From Xanthomonas melonis (lineage in GTDB: Bacteria > Pseudomonadota > Gammaproteobacteria > Xanthomonadales > Xanthomonadaceae): 64,000 nt of DNA. Shown here in pieces: positions 19,783 to 30,470 of this stretch; within the stretch, counting starts at the first letter, position 1, and each line of letters begins with the position of its first letter. The stretch covers positions 62,001 to 126,000 of the forward strand of contig NZ_JAJGQH010000014.1 of NCBI RefSeq assembly GCF_020783655.1, in the 5' to 3' direction. The notes under the pieces are model-generated. The model searched no databases. It was not told the origin of the DNA and saw only the letters and a list, made by a program, of their open reading frames with translations. A program made the translations under genes and the position numbers.

Positions 19783-19954
19783 GGGATTGGTGATTGGGGA
19801 TTCGGGATTGGTCTGGCGCGGCGATCGGGAACGGGAAATCAGGCGTTGCACGACCCGCGCCGCATGCTAACGCGTCGGCGCGACCGCAGGCAGACGGCAT
19901 CGCGTGCCGTGCCGTTGTCATGATCAATCCGAATCCCCACTCCCGAATCCCCGC
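19783..19954. repeat. Inverted pair of GGGATTCGGGATT-type repeats (copies 2 and 3)
   Basis: Left arm 19783-19811 (GGGATTGGTGATTGGGGATTC...) and right arm 19926-19954 (AATCCGAATCCCCACTCCC...) are the same repeat in opposite orientation, separated by about 115 bases. They fill the spacer between nadK and the upstream end of the nucleotidase gene. The arms could pair in single-stranded DNA or RNA. The loop sequence is not shared with the other pairs. Confidence 0.72.
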
Positions 19955-19956
19955 CG

Positions 19957-20733
19957 TCAAACCGCAAACTGCTCGCTGAAGATGCGCTCTTCCAGGTTGT
20001 GCTCCGGGTCGAACAGCAGGGTCACGCGGCGCTCGCTGGATTCGCGAATGGTCACTTCCACCACATCGCGAATCTCGTGCGAATCGGCGGTGACGCTGAC
20101 CGGGCGCTTATAGGGATCGAGCACGCGGAAGCGTACTTCCGTATCGGCCTTGAGGATGGCGCCGCGCCAGCGCCGCGGGCGGTATGGCGCGATCGGGGTC
20201 AGCGCCAGCGTATGCGAGCCCAGTGGCAGGATCGGCCCGTGCGCGGAGTAGTTGTAGGCCGTACTGCCGGCAGGCGTGGCTACCATCACGCCGTCGCCGA
20301 TCAATTCGGCGATGCGGGTCTGGCCGTTGAGATCAACGCTCAGATGCGCGGCCTGCCGGGTCTGCCGCAACAGCGACACCTCGTTGTAGGCCAGCGAGCC
20401 GGCGCTGGTGCCGGACTCGGTCTGCACCAGCATTTCCAGCGGCCGCAAATGGGCCGGCTCGGCACGTTGCAGGCGCGCCAGCAAATCGTCCTCGCCATCG
20501 CGGTACTGGTTCATCAGAAATCCCACCGACCCCAGCTTCATGCCGAACACCGGCTTGTCGGCGGCGCCGTGGCGATGCAGGGTCTGCAGCATGAAGCCGT
20601 CCCCACCCAGCGCGCAGACCACATCGGCCATCTCCAGCGGATGGTCGCCATAGCGCTGCACCAGGCGGGCGCGCGCGTTCATCGCAGGCTCGGTGGGGCT
20701 GGCCAGGAAGGCGATACGGGGTGATGCGGTCAT
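19957..20733 (-). CDS. nadK: NAD kinase
   Basis: 258-residue ATP-NAD kinase making NADP. The GGDG motif is G43-G46 in [11 protein letters not shown], with the second signature [24 protein letters not shown] near residues 152-173 (in parts) providing the NAD-binding region. Length is on the short side but normal for the Xanthomonas-type enzyme. The ATG at 20733 follows a GGAG site; 34 extra in-frame codons upstream have no support. Linked in purpose to the kynurenine-to-NAD genes elsewhere in the window, though not in an operon with them. Confidence 0.95.
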   Translation of the reverse strand: MTASPRIAFLASPTEPAMNARARLVQRYGDHPLEMADVVCALGGDGFMLQTLHRHGAADKPVFGMKLGSVGFLMNQYRDGEDDLLARLQRAEPAHLRPLEMLVQTESGTSAGSLAYNEVSLLRQTRQAAHLSVDLNGQTRIAELIGDGVMVATPAGSTAYNYSAHGPILPLGSHTLALTPIAPYRPRRWRGAILKADTEVRFRVLDPYKRPVSVTADSHEIRDVVEVTIRESSERRVTLLFDPEHNLEERIFSEQFAV

Positions 20734-20891
20734 CGTCGACTCCAGTACATGCGAGCCAGCATACCGCAGCGCCGTCATGGGCTCACTGCGCTGCGCTCCG
20801 CCCTCGCCTGGGTGAACGCGCCTGCGTCGCGGCAACGCACGCCCACCTCGCCAGCGCTACGCGTCATGCCGTCCCGGCAGCCGGCCTCAAC

Positions 20892-23362
<2,471 letters not shown>

Positions 23363-24313
23363 TCAGGCCTTGGCGGGCTTGTGTGCGATAACGGTGGGAA
23401 AGAGGCTGGCGCGATCGTCGATGAAACGGATGTCGGCAAAGCCGGCGCTCTCCAGTTGCCCGCGCGTTTGCGCGTGCGTGCGGAACGATGCCCAGCGTGC
23501 CTGCACGATATCGACGAAGATCTGGCTCTGCAATGCCAGCGCCGCCGGGTCGATCAGCGTCATCTGCCATGGCGAGTGCGCGCACAGGCTCGGAGGAGGA
23601 GTCAGGAAACTGGTCAGCAGCGTGCCGCCGGGCCGCAACCTGTGGAAGAACGCGCGATACAGGGCGATCACGCGCGCGTCGTCCGGCTCGTAGAGATTGA
23701 GTCCGTTACTGGTCAGCACGTCCACGCTGTCGGCATCGCCCTGCGTCCAGGCGTCTTCCAGCCGTAGCGACAGCCGCCCCTCCAGCCCGTACTGGCGCGC
23801 CAGTTTCAACGCACCTTCCAGCGCCTGCGGATCCAGGTCGATGCCGAGCAACTGCACCTCCGGACACTGCCGGTAGTCCAGGCTCAGCACGTCGCCCATC
23901 CAGCCGCAAGGCACCGAAGCCAGCGTCATGCCAGGCCGCAGCAGGGCCTGCAATTGCGCACGGAAGATACCGAACCGCTCGCGCGTGGCGAGCACGGCCG
24001 GGAGTGTCTCGAACAGGGCGTATTCCAGTGCCGGCGTGGCCTCGCGCGCCAGGCTGCCTGGTGGGTGCGTCACCAGGCGATGGGTCCAGGACGCATCCAG
24101 CCCGCGGTTGCGGAGCAGGAACCGGCCCAGCTCCACCTCCCATAGCGCATCGAGCAACTGCAGCAGGCGCTCCACCTCGGCCGCGGACCGTGCCGGGTCC
24201 TGGCCAAGCCGCGCCTTGATCGAGGCGAGCAGGGTCGCATCGTCCCGCGGCAGATCGCCCGCGTGCGAAATCAGGCGCGCCTGCGGCGACACCGGTTGCG
24301 TTTCGTGTTGCAT
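23363..24313 (-). CDS. Class I SAM-dependent methyltransferase, substrate unknown
   Basis: 316 residues. The N-terminal 110 residues are helical and family-specific. The methyltransferase fold follows: motif I region MTLASVPCGWMGDVLSLDY near residue 128, LLGIDLDPQALEGALKLA near 152 with the acidic ribose contact, LRLEDAWTQ, and SNGLNLYEPDDARVIALYRAFFHRLRPGG near 200-228 (in parts). Motif I is atypical (PCGWMGD in place of GxGxG). No neighbouring gene points to a substrate. Monocistronic, with 146 bases to the next gene. Confidence 0.82.
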   Translation of the reverse strand: MQHETQPVSPQARLISHAGDLPRDDATLLASIKARLGQDPARSAAEVERLLQLLDALWEVELGRFLLRNRGLDASWTHRLVTHPPGSLAREATPALEYALFETLPAVLATRERFGIFRAQLQALLRPGMTLASVPCGWMGDVLSLDYRQCPEVQLLGIDLDPQALEGALKLARQYGLEGRLSLRLEDAWTQGDADSVDVLTSNGLNLYEPDDARVIALYRAFFHRLRPGGTLLTSFLTPPPSLCAHSPWQMTLIDPAALALQSQIFVDIVQARWASFRTHAQTRGQLESAGFADIRFIDDRASLFPTVIAHKPAKA

Positions 24314-24459
24314 CGTTCACCTCGTCAAGCGTTGATCGCGGTCCATCGACCATGGTGACGGCTGACGCTGGCCGCGACGGTGACCAGAGCGATGCAGTCT
24401 GCCGGCGAACGAACGCGACCGCAGGCCGAGGCAAGGCGCCGGGCAGCCATGCACACGGC

Positions 24460-24972
24460 TCAGCCCAGTCCGAATGCCGGGTGATAGGCGACGTCGGCCA
24501 ACGGCAGCAGGCGGTCGCCGAATGCCAGCGCCTGCAGCTCGGGGACGACCGCGCCGGGCAATGTCAGGCCGGGTTCGACCGCGAATCCCAAGCGCTGGAA
24601 GAAGGCCGGCGCGCCCAACGCCACGCAGCCTGCCGCGCCGCGCTCGCGCAGCGTGGCCAGCGCGGCCTGCGCCAGCCGCGTGCCCAGGCCCTGCCGTTGA
24701 TGCCCTGGCCCCACTGCCAGCGGACCCAGTGCATACCAACCGGACGCCTCGTCCGACAGCGCTACCGGCGACACCGCCACATGCCCGACCACGTAGCCCT
24801 CGTGATCGGCCACCAGCGACAGCGCCAGCGCGCCGTCTTCGCGCAGTGCGGCGATCACCTGGTGCGCGTCGTGGCGGCTTTGCGGCTCGCGCATGAACGC
24901 CACCATGGTCAGGATCTCGATGGCGGCCGCATCGCCTGCGGTGGCCTCGCGTATCAGCACATCCATCGTCAT
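24460..24972 (-). CDS. GNAT family N-acetyltransferase
   Basis: 170 residues with a complete GNAT fold, using acetyl-CoA. Motif A is LGPLAVGPGHQRQGLGTRLAQAAL (in parts, residues 86-109), including the QRQGLG pyrophosphate-binding loop, followed by GCVALGAPAFFQRLGF. It resembles the YhbS-type predicted acetyltransferases. Start chosen at the first ATG of MTMDVLIREATAGD; MDVL two codons later is also possible. Thirty-one bases after the hydrolase gene, it may be the last gene of a MOSC, hydrolase and GNAT transcript. Confidence 0.88.
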   Translation of the reverse strand: MTMDVLIREATAGDAAAIEILTMVAFMREPQSRHDAHQVIAALREDGALALSLVADHEGYVVGHVAVSPVALSDEASGWYALGPLAVGPGHQRQGLGTRLAQAALATLRERGAAGCVALGAPAFFQRLGFAVEPGLTLPGAVVPELQALAFGDRLLPLADVAYHPAFGLG

Positions 24973-25003
24973 TGGCCGCGCGGCAGGCACGTGTGCGCGC
25001 GCA

Positions 25004-25531
25004 TCACAGGCTGCCCAACAAGTCGGCGAACGCGCTCGCGGACACGTCCACGTGCGCGGCCAGATCGTGTTCGTCGTCGACCAGCAGCAGCCGCGCACAC
25101 CGCGCCTGTGCCCAGGCGATCACGTCCGCCGCGGGAATCAGCGCATCGCGCCAGGCATGCACGATCGAGATCGGCACCTGCGCGGCGTCCAGCGCCGGCA
25201 GCGGGCCCATGGTCGTCGGCGGCACCATCAGGAACAGGCCCCTCACCGGCACCTGCAGCGACACCTGCGCGGCGATGTACGCGCCCAGACTGGAACCGAC
25301 CAGCACCAGCGGCCCCTTGTCGGCAGCGGCGCGTGCGATCTGCAGCAGGCGTTGCAGCCGACCCTGCACATCGCCGAGCCGGCTGATGTCGCGCTGCGCG
25401 TCCAGGTCGGTGAAATCCGGGCGCTCGTGGGTCCAGCCCAGGCGCTCGGCCACCTCGGCCAGTGCGCTGACCTTGCGTGCCGCCGGGCCGCTTTCGAACC
25501 CGTGCGCCAGAATGCAGTGACCGCGACTCAT
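25004..25531 (-). CDS. Alpha/beta hydrolase (YqiA/RBBP9-like)
   Basis: 175-residue compact alpha/beta hydrolase. It starts MSRGHCILAHGFESGPAARK, has the nucleophile elbow GSSLGAYIA near residue 74 (serine), an IVHAWRDALIP acidic segment near 115, and the catalytic histidine in VDDEHDLAAHV near 150. Size and motif order match small esterases of the YqiA/UPF0227 and RBBP9 type. The start overlaps the stop of the MOSC gene by ATGA, so these two are coupled. Substrate unknown. Confidence 0.85.
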   Translation of the reverse strand: MSRGHCILAHGFESGPAARKVSALAEVAERLGWTHERPDFTDLDAQRDISRLGDVQGRLQRLLQIARAAADKGPLVLVGSSLGAYIAAQVSLQVPVRGLFLMVPPTTMGPLPALDAAQVPISIVHAWRDALIPAADVIAWAQARCARLLLVDDEHDLAAHVDVSASAFADLLGSL

Positions 25532-26019
25532 AGCGCCTGCACCGCATCGCCCAGACGCAGCACGCCGCCGCGCAGGATGCGCGCGCACAGGCCGCCGTGC
25601 CCGCGCATCGCGTTATAGCCTCCCGCGCCCAGCGCCTCTTCCATGCGCGAGCAGGGGTCGCACGGTTCGGTGCCTTCCAGTTCGACATCGCCGATCCGGA
25701 ACCGCCGCCCCTTCAAGGCAATCAACGGGATGCCGCCCACCACCAGATTGCGGCGCAGGGTGGCCGGCGCGATCGCCGCATGCCCGGCCAGTGACGCGAT
25801 CACCGGCAGATGCTCGGCCTGGATCAGGGTGACTCCACGCTTGCCACTGCCGCCCTGGTAGCGATCGCCCACCAGACCGAGACCGGCGGTGGCCTGCACC
25901 GCATCCACCTCCAGCATGCGCGCATCGCGCGCAGGGCGCACGCCGATCCAGGTCACCTGACCGGTCTGCGGCAGCGTCGCCATCAATTTGCCCAGCGGGC
26001 TGTCGGGATTCAAAGCCAT
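25528..26019 (-). CDS. MOSC domain protein
   Basis: 163 residues forming a single MOSC domain (molybdenum cofactor sulfurase C-terminal domain). Typical features are LVGDRYQGGSGKRGVTLIQAEHL (in parts, residues 49-71), LRRNLVVGGIPLIALKGRRFRIGDVELEG (in parts), and the conserved cysteine in EPCDPCSRMEEALG near residue 120. Members bind or transfer sulfur at molybdenum or, as in YiiM, act on N-hydroxylated substrates. First gene of the minus-strand group; only 23 bases separate it from the divergent amidase. Confidence 0.92.
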   Translation of the reverse strand: MALNPDSPLGKLMATLPQTGQVTWIGVRPARDARMLEVDAVQATAGLGLVGDRYQGGSGKRGVTLIQAEHLPVIASLAGHAAIAPATLRRNLVVGGIPLIALKGRRFRIGDVELEGTEPCDPCSRMEEALGAGGYNAMRGHGGLCARILRGGVLRLGDAVQAL

Positions 26020-26042
26020 CGGGCAATGCTAGCATCCGCTTC

Positions 26043-26618
26043 ATGTCCGATGCCGCCCTGCCGTCGCCGCCGATCACCTACGCGCCGTTGCCTTACGAAT
26101 CGCGCCTGGCCCGCCGCGCGCTCGGCCAGATCGACATGGTGGTCATCCACTGCACGGAACTGCCGGACATGGCGATGGCGCGCGACTACGGCGAGCGCGT
26201 GCTGTACGACAGCGGCACCGGCAACAGCGGGCATTACTACATCGACCGCAACGGCAGCATCCAGCAATACGTCGCGCTGGACCGCGTCGCGCACCATGTC
26301 CGCGGCCACAACCCGCATACGCTGGGCATCGAACTGGTCAACAGCGGCCGCTATCCGCACTGGCTGGATTCGCGCCATCAGACGATGCACGAGCCCTACC
26401 CGGATGCGCAGATCGCCGCACTCGTCACGCTGCTGCAGTGGTTGCAACAACAGCTTCCTTCGGTACGCCGCATTGCCGGCCACCAGGAGCTGGACACCAC
26501 CCTCGAAGCGGCCAGCGACGATCCGGCCTGCAAGATCCGGCGCAAGCTCGACCCCGGCCCGCTGTTCCCATGGGCACGGATCGAAGCGGCGGTTGCCTGG
26601 TCGCACCGCCTGCGCTGA
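26043..26618 (+). CDS. N-acetylmuramoyl-L-alanine amidase, AmpD/amidase-2 family
   Basis: 191-residue zinc amidase acting on peptidoglycan fragments. Zinc ligands fit the AmpD pattern: H36 in MVVIHCTE, H147 in IAGHQELD and D170 in RRKLDPGPLFPW; the catalytic glutamate equivalent is E97 in LGIELVN. No signal peptide is visible, which favours a cytoplasmic role in muropeptide recycling, as for AmpD. The segment between H147 and D170 is about ten residues longer than in E. coli AmpD. It stands alone, divergent from the MOSC gene. Confidence 0.9.
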   Translation: MSDAALPSPPITYAPLPYESRLARRALGQIDMVVIHCTELPDMAMARDYGERVLYDSGTGNSGHYYIDRNGSIQQYVALDRVAHHVRGHNPHTLGIELVNSGRYPHWLDSRHQTMHEPYPDAQIAALVTLLQWLQQQLPSVRRIAGHQELDTTLEAASDDPACKIRRKLDPGPLFPWARIEAAVAWSHRLR

Positions 26619-26793
26619 GCGGCGCCCAAACGCACAGGTCTGTCCAAAGCCCGGCACGGCTGCGCGCGCGTGCCGCCCATCACGCTGGCGATCGATCCAT
26701 TGCACCACTCCGGCCGATGCGCTGACGCGGCCGGGCGCGCTGCAATGCCATCGCTGCGATCGACCCAGAAATCGGCGCCACGCCTGCGCCGGC

Positions 26794-27738
26794 TCAGGGA
26801 TCGGCGGGGCGATAGAGGGTTTCCCCCGCATTCACCGCAATCGCCAGGCGATTCTGCAACGGCGCGATGGGACAGACCGCATGCGGCGTGAAGGCGCAGG
26901 GCGGGTTTTCGGCCAGGTTGAAGTCGAGCACCACCTGGCCATCGTGCGGCAACGCGGTGACCAGATAGCGCGCGCCGCCGTAGCTCTCCTTGCCGCTGGT
27001 GCGGTCGGCGAACAGGAACACCAGACCGCCGCCATCCTGCGCGATCGGCTGCAGGCGGTAATGCCGTCCGTCGCGTGCGAACACCGCCTCGCCCGGCACC
27101 TGCACCGTCAGCGTGGTCCCGATCGACGTCAGCAGCGTCGCGGTGCGCGCGGGTTCGTAGGCTTGCCAGTGCGCCCGCACGCGCCAGCGCGGATCGGTGG
27201 GAAAGTACTCCAGCCCCTCGAACTGGCTCAATCCAGGCGCCGCCGGATCCCGCAACCGCCAGCCGAATGCGTGGCCGGTCTGCACCAGAAAGAACTGCCT
27301 CCCTTCCATTTCCAGGCGATCGCCCCGCTGCCCCGCACGCTCCGGCCGCAGCTCCGCGACCTGCACCGGCTGGCCGTTGACCGTCACCGCAGCGCCTTGT
27401 GCCACCTCGAATCGCGCATGGCCTTGCGCATCCAGGGTCAGCTGCCCCAGTTGCGCCGGCCCGACCGGCAGCACGATATCGCTGTCTGCATCGCTGCCCA
27501 CCCGGTGTCGGCCCACCTGCACACGGCCCGAACCGATGAAACTCAGCCAGCCCTCGGGCGCACGCAGGCGCGCCAGGCGCTGCGCGCGGGCATGCGCCAG
27601 CGTCAGTTGGTAACTGGATTGCGCGTCGCCGAGCCGGTCCTCCGGCGTACCGTCGGCCTCGGCTGTCGACCCTGCACTACACGCCGCCATCGAACACAGC
27701 GCCACCCCCACGAGACAAGCTCGCCATTGCAGCCACAT
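26794..27738 (-). CDS. DUF1684 lipoprotein
   Basis: 314 residues starting MWLQWRACLVGVALCSMAAC; the lipobox ends at cysteine 20, so this is a predicted lipoprotein. The mature protein matches DUF1684: LRAPEGWLSFIGSGRVQVGRH near residue 60, NGQPVQVAELR, a YFPTDPRWRVRAHW segment near 180, and the C-terminal signature LDFNLAENPPCAFTPHAVCP followed by PLQNRLAIAVNAGE. Function of the family is unknown. Start set at 27738 because the lipoprotein signal begins there. Converges with the amidase gene across a 175-base spacer with one small hairpin. Confidence 0.9.
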   Translation of the reverse strand: MWLQWRACLVGVALCSMAACSAGSTAEADGTPEDRLGDAQSSYQLTLAHARAQRLARLRAPEGWLSFIGSGRVQVGRHRVGSDADSDIVLPVGPAQLGQLTLDAQGHARFEVAQGAAVTVNGQPVQVAELRPERAGQRGDRLEMEGRQFFLVQTGHAFGWRLRDPAAPGLSQFEGLEYFPTDPRWRVRAHWQAYEPARTATLLTSIGTTLTVQVPGEAVFARDGRHYRLQPIAQDGGGLVFLFADRTSGKESYGGARYLVTALPHDGQVVLDFNLAENPPCAFTPHAVCPIAPLQNRLAIAVNAGETLYRPADP

Positions 27739-27826
27739 GCGCGTCCCCACCACCGCAAGAAACTGCGCTCCGCGCAGCGAGCCCGCACTTGCACAGGCCA
27801 CCGTTCCTGCAGCCATTGTGCATGCA

Positions 27827-28699
27827 TCAGCCCGTGGTTTCGACCGGGCGCGCCGGATCCTGCAGCCAACCGCTCCACGAGCCCGCGTACACACGCGCAC
27901 CGGAAAGGCCGGCCACTTCCAGCGCCAGCAGCAGATGGCAGGCGGTCACACCCGATCCGCACATCACCACCGCCTGCTCCGGTGGATACGCTCCCAGCAA
28001 CGCCGACAGCTCGGCGCGCAATTCCTCGGCGGGTTTGAAGCGGCCGTCGCGCAGACTCAGGCCCAGCGGACGATTCAGCGCGCCGGGCACGTGCCCGGCG
28101 ACCGGATCGATCGGCTCCACTTCACCGCGAAAGCGCTCGCCCGCCCGCGCGTCCAGCAGCCAACCCGGCGGCTGCTGCAGCCGTGCCAGCAGATATTCGG
28201 CATCGACCACCGCATCGGCGTCGAAACGGCCCGGATATGCAGGGCCATCGCGCCTTGCCGGCAGCTGCGTCGTCTCCGGCAAGCCGGCGGCACGCCAGGC
28301 GGCCAGCCCACCGTCGAGTACCGCCACGCGGCGATGGCCCATCAGCCGCAACATCCACCAGGCGCGCGCGGCGGCCATGCTGCCGTCGCCCGCGTCGTAG
28401 ACCACGACCTGACTCTGTGGATCGATGCCCCAGGCACCCAGACGCCCGGCGAAGGTCGCGCCATGCGGCAGCGGATGCCGCCCTTGCCCGGCGCGCGACA
28501 GGTCGGCCAGATCGCCATCCAGATCGGCGTAATGGGCGCCCGGCAGATGCCCCTGCGCATAGGCGATGCGTGCGGCCGCCGGATCCGGTGCGGTCGGCGG
28601 CGCAGCGCGCGCGTCCAGCAGGCGCAACTGCGGGTGTTCCAAGACAGCCGCCAGCGCGGCGCTGTCGACCAAGGTGGTCCAGTTCGGATCGGCACTCAT
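27827..28699 (-). CDS. sseA: Sulfurtransferase (3-mercaptopyruvate/thiosulfate, two rhodanese domains)
   Basis: 290-residue double-rhodanese protein transferring sulfane sulfur to cyanide or thiols. The N-terminal domain (1-140) includes GHLPGAHYADLDGDLAD and VVVYDAGDGSMAAARAWWML. The C-terminal domain carries the active-site cysteine in VVMCGSGVTACHLLLAL near residue 243, with GHVPGALNRP before it. The CGSGVTA loop is closest to mercaptopyruvate sulfurtransferases (CG[ST]GVTA). It overlaps the upstream DUF1289-Nudix gene by 4 bases. Confidence 0.92.
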   Translation of the reverse strand: MSADPNWTTLVDSAALAAVLEHPQLRLLDARAAPPTAPDPAAARIAYAQGHLPGAHYADLDGDLADLSRAGQGRHPLPHGATFAGRLGAWGIDPQSQVVVYDAGDGSMAAARAWWMLRLMGHRRVAVLDGGLAAWRAAGLPETTQLPARRDGPAYPGRFDADAVVDAEYLLARLQQPPGWLLDARAGERFRGEVEPIDPVAGHVPGALNRPLGLSLRDGRFKPAEELRAELSALLGAYPPEQAVVMCGSGVTACHLLLALEVAGLSGARVYAGSWSGWLQDPARPVETTG

Positions 28700-29493
28700 G
28701 CAACCTGCTCCAGGCGGCGACGGAGATTGAGAAGAATGGCGGCGGTGGCGCCCCAGATGCGCTGCCCGGGCCAGTCGTATTCGAGCACACGCCGCGGCCG
28801 CCCGCGGAACTCCAGTTCCACGCTGCGCAGGTTGTCCGCCTCCATCAGGTAGGCCAGCGGCACTTCGAACACCTCGGCCACCTCGTCGGGCTGCGGGACT
28901 GCGACGAACGCGGGATCGATCACCGCCACCACCGGCGTCACCCGGAATCCGCTGACGGTCAGAAATGGATCCAGATAACCCAGGACATGCACCTGCTGCG
29001 CGCCCAGCGCGATCTCCTCGCAGCTCTCGCGTAACGCTGCGGCCGCCGCATCGGCATCGGAAGGCTCGATCCGCCCACCGGGAAAGCTGACCTGCCCGGC
29101 ATGGTGACGCAGGCTGTCGGTGCGCCGGGTCAGCAACACCATGGTGCCTTCCGCGCGCGGCACCAGCCCGCACAGCACCGCCGCCTCGGCCAGGCGGCCG
29201 CCTTCACTCAGATCCACCAGTTCGGCGTGATTCCAGCCCGGTCCATCCGGTGCGGTGTCCAGCGGGTACAGCGCACGCTGCAGCTGCGCGTATTCGGCCA
29301 GCGCTGCCACCAGCGCGCGCGCCGGCAGCACGGTCTGCAACAACTCCTGGCGTTCGGTCTCACTCATGCTCATCCAGCGTGCGATTTCATCCAGGCTGCG
29401 CAGGCAACCGACGCAGTGCGACTGCGTGTCCAGCGAACATACACCGATACACGGGCTGGGCAGCCGCCCGTTGGCCGCAGCAGTGCCGCTCAT
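28696..29493 (-). CDS. DUF1289-Nudix fusion (CoA-pyrophosphatase-like)
   Basis: 265 residues. Residues 12-60 are a DUF1289 domain: PSPCIGVCSLDTQSHCVGCLRSLDEI (in parts) with four cysteines, probably a small metal site, then WMSMSETERQELL. From about residue 105 a Nudix hydrolase follows, with GQVSFPGGRIEP and the Nudix-box helix AALRESCEEIAL, plus LGYLDPFLTVSGFRVTPVVA typical of CoA pyrophosphatases (NudL-like). DUF1289 is usually a separate small protein, so the fusion is notable. Start at 29493 (MSGTAAANG) precedes the cysteine motif. ATGA overlap with the sulfurtransferase gene. Confidence 0.88.
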   Translation of the reverse strand: MSGTAAANGRLPSPCIGVCSLDTQSHCVGCLRSLDEIARWMSMSETERQELLQTVLPARALVAALAEYAQLQRALYPLDTAPDGPGWNHAELVDLSEGGRLAEAAVLCGLVPRAEGTMVLLTRRTDSLRHHAGQVSFPGGRIEPSDADAAAAALRESCEEIALGAQQVHVLGYLDPFLTVSGFRVTPVVAVIDPAFVAVPQPDEVAEVFEVPLAYLMEADNLRSVELEFRGRPRRVLEYDWPGQRIWGATAAILLNLRRRLEQVA

Positions 29494-29560
29494 CGCCCGC
29501 TCCTGGGCTCGCCGAAGTGGCTTCGCATCGCATTGCCCGAACAGTTGGACGGATCGAAAC

Positions 29561-29589
29561 GACAACGCCGGCCCACGGCCGGCGTTGTC
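29561..29589 (-). terminator. Intrinsic terminator after the FKBP gene
   Basis: GACAACGCCGGCC/GGCCGGCGTTGTC, a perfect 13-bp stem with a 3-base loop, 20 bases past the FKBP stop codon. On the minus strand it is followed by GTTTCG, a short T-tail. Confidence 0.78.
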
Positions 29590-29608
29590 ACTGCACCATC
29601 GGATGCGA

Positions 29609-30310
29609 TTACTTGACGCTGACCAGCTTGATCTCGAACTGCACCGCCACGTTCGGCGGGAACGGGGTCCGCGGATCGGCGCCATAGGCCTTTTCCGGCG
29701 GCAGGGTCACTTCCCACTTGGAACCGGCCGGCATCTGCAGCAAGGTGTCGCGCATGGCCTGCATCTCGACTTCGCTGACCTTGATGGCCGGGATCTGCTG
29801 CGCCGGACGCGCCTTCTCACGGTCGCCGAAGGGGAACGGACCGGCCACTTCCAGCTGCACCGTGCTGGCCTGGGTCGGCTTGGCGCCCTTGCCCGCTTCG
29901 ATCACGCGGTACTGCACACCGCTCGGCAGCGTCTGCACGCCCGCAGTGCCCTTGTTCTTGGCCAGGAACGCGTCGCTCTTGGTCTTGTTGGCGGCAGCGG
30001 CCTTGTCGTATTCGGCCTTGGCCTGCTGTGCACGGCCCTGCTCACGCTTCTGGAACGCTTCCACGGCCGGCTTCAGCTGATCGGCGGTGATCGCCGGCTG
30101 CTTCTTGGCGTAGGCGTCCTGCAGACCCTTGACCACCGAGTTGATGTCGAGCTGCTCGCCGCGACCGGAGAGCTCGGCAAGGTTGTTGCCGTAGTCGTAA
30201 CCGAAGTAGTAGCTCAACTTGCCCTTCTCGGACGTCGTGTCCTGGGCCAGTGCATTGCCCGTCAGGGCCAGGGCCGCCACGGCGACCGCGATAGAACGCA
30301 ACTTCATCAA
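29609..30310 (-). CDS. Exported FKBP-type peptidyl-prolyl isomerase homologue with altered active site
   Basis: 233 residues with a signal peptide (MMKLRSIAVAVAALALTGNALA, cleaved before QDTT) and the FkpA/Mip architecture: an N-terminal helical dimerisation domain (KLSYYFGYDYGNNLAELS, residues 31-115) and a C-terminal FKBP domain after SGVQYRVIEAGKG. The FKBP core is divergent: the usual VxYTG is VAG, the FD pair after the first loop is absent, and the Trp of PGW is not present; only the AYG segment is kept. It may act as a chaperone more than as an isomerase. Monocistronic, divergent from the crotonase. Confidence 0.87.
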   Translation of the reverse strand: MMKLRSIAVAVAALALTGNALAQDTTSEKGKLSYYFGYDYGNNLAELSGRGEQLDINSVVKGLQDAYAKKQPAITADQLKPAVEAFQKREQGRAQQAKAEYDKAAAANKTKSDAFLAKNKGTAGVQTLPSGVQYRVIEAGKGAKPTQASTVQLEVAGPFPFGDREKARPAQQIPAIKVSEVEMQAMRDTLLQMPAGSKWEVTLPPEKAYGADPRTPFPPNVAVQFEIKLVSVK

Positions 30311-30470
30311 ACAATTCTCCAGGGTGGTGGCACAGGACGGGTCTGCCGCCTGAGATGACGCGCTAGGATAGCGGCCGCGATACCGAACCGCTACTTGTCG
30401 CGAAAGCTAGGACCAGCAAGGCTTTCGGAAGTTCCGCATTTACTATTTTTTTACGTTCGCAAGGTTCCCG

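Noticed and set aside
26652-26675. Hairpin CGGCACG/CGTGCCG between the amidase and DUF1684 genes
   Set aside because: Seven-bp stem with a ten-base loop and no T-run on either strand; too weak to call a terminator.
25810-28038. Open frame of about 740 codons on the plus strand across MOSC, amidase and DUF1684 genes
   Set aside because: It spans three real genes in other frames and has no family features of its own.
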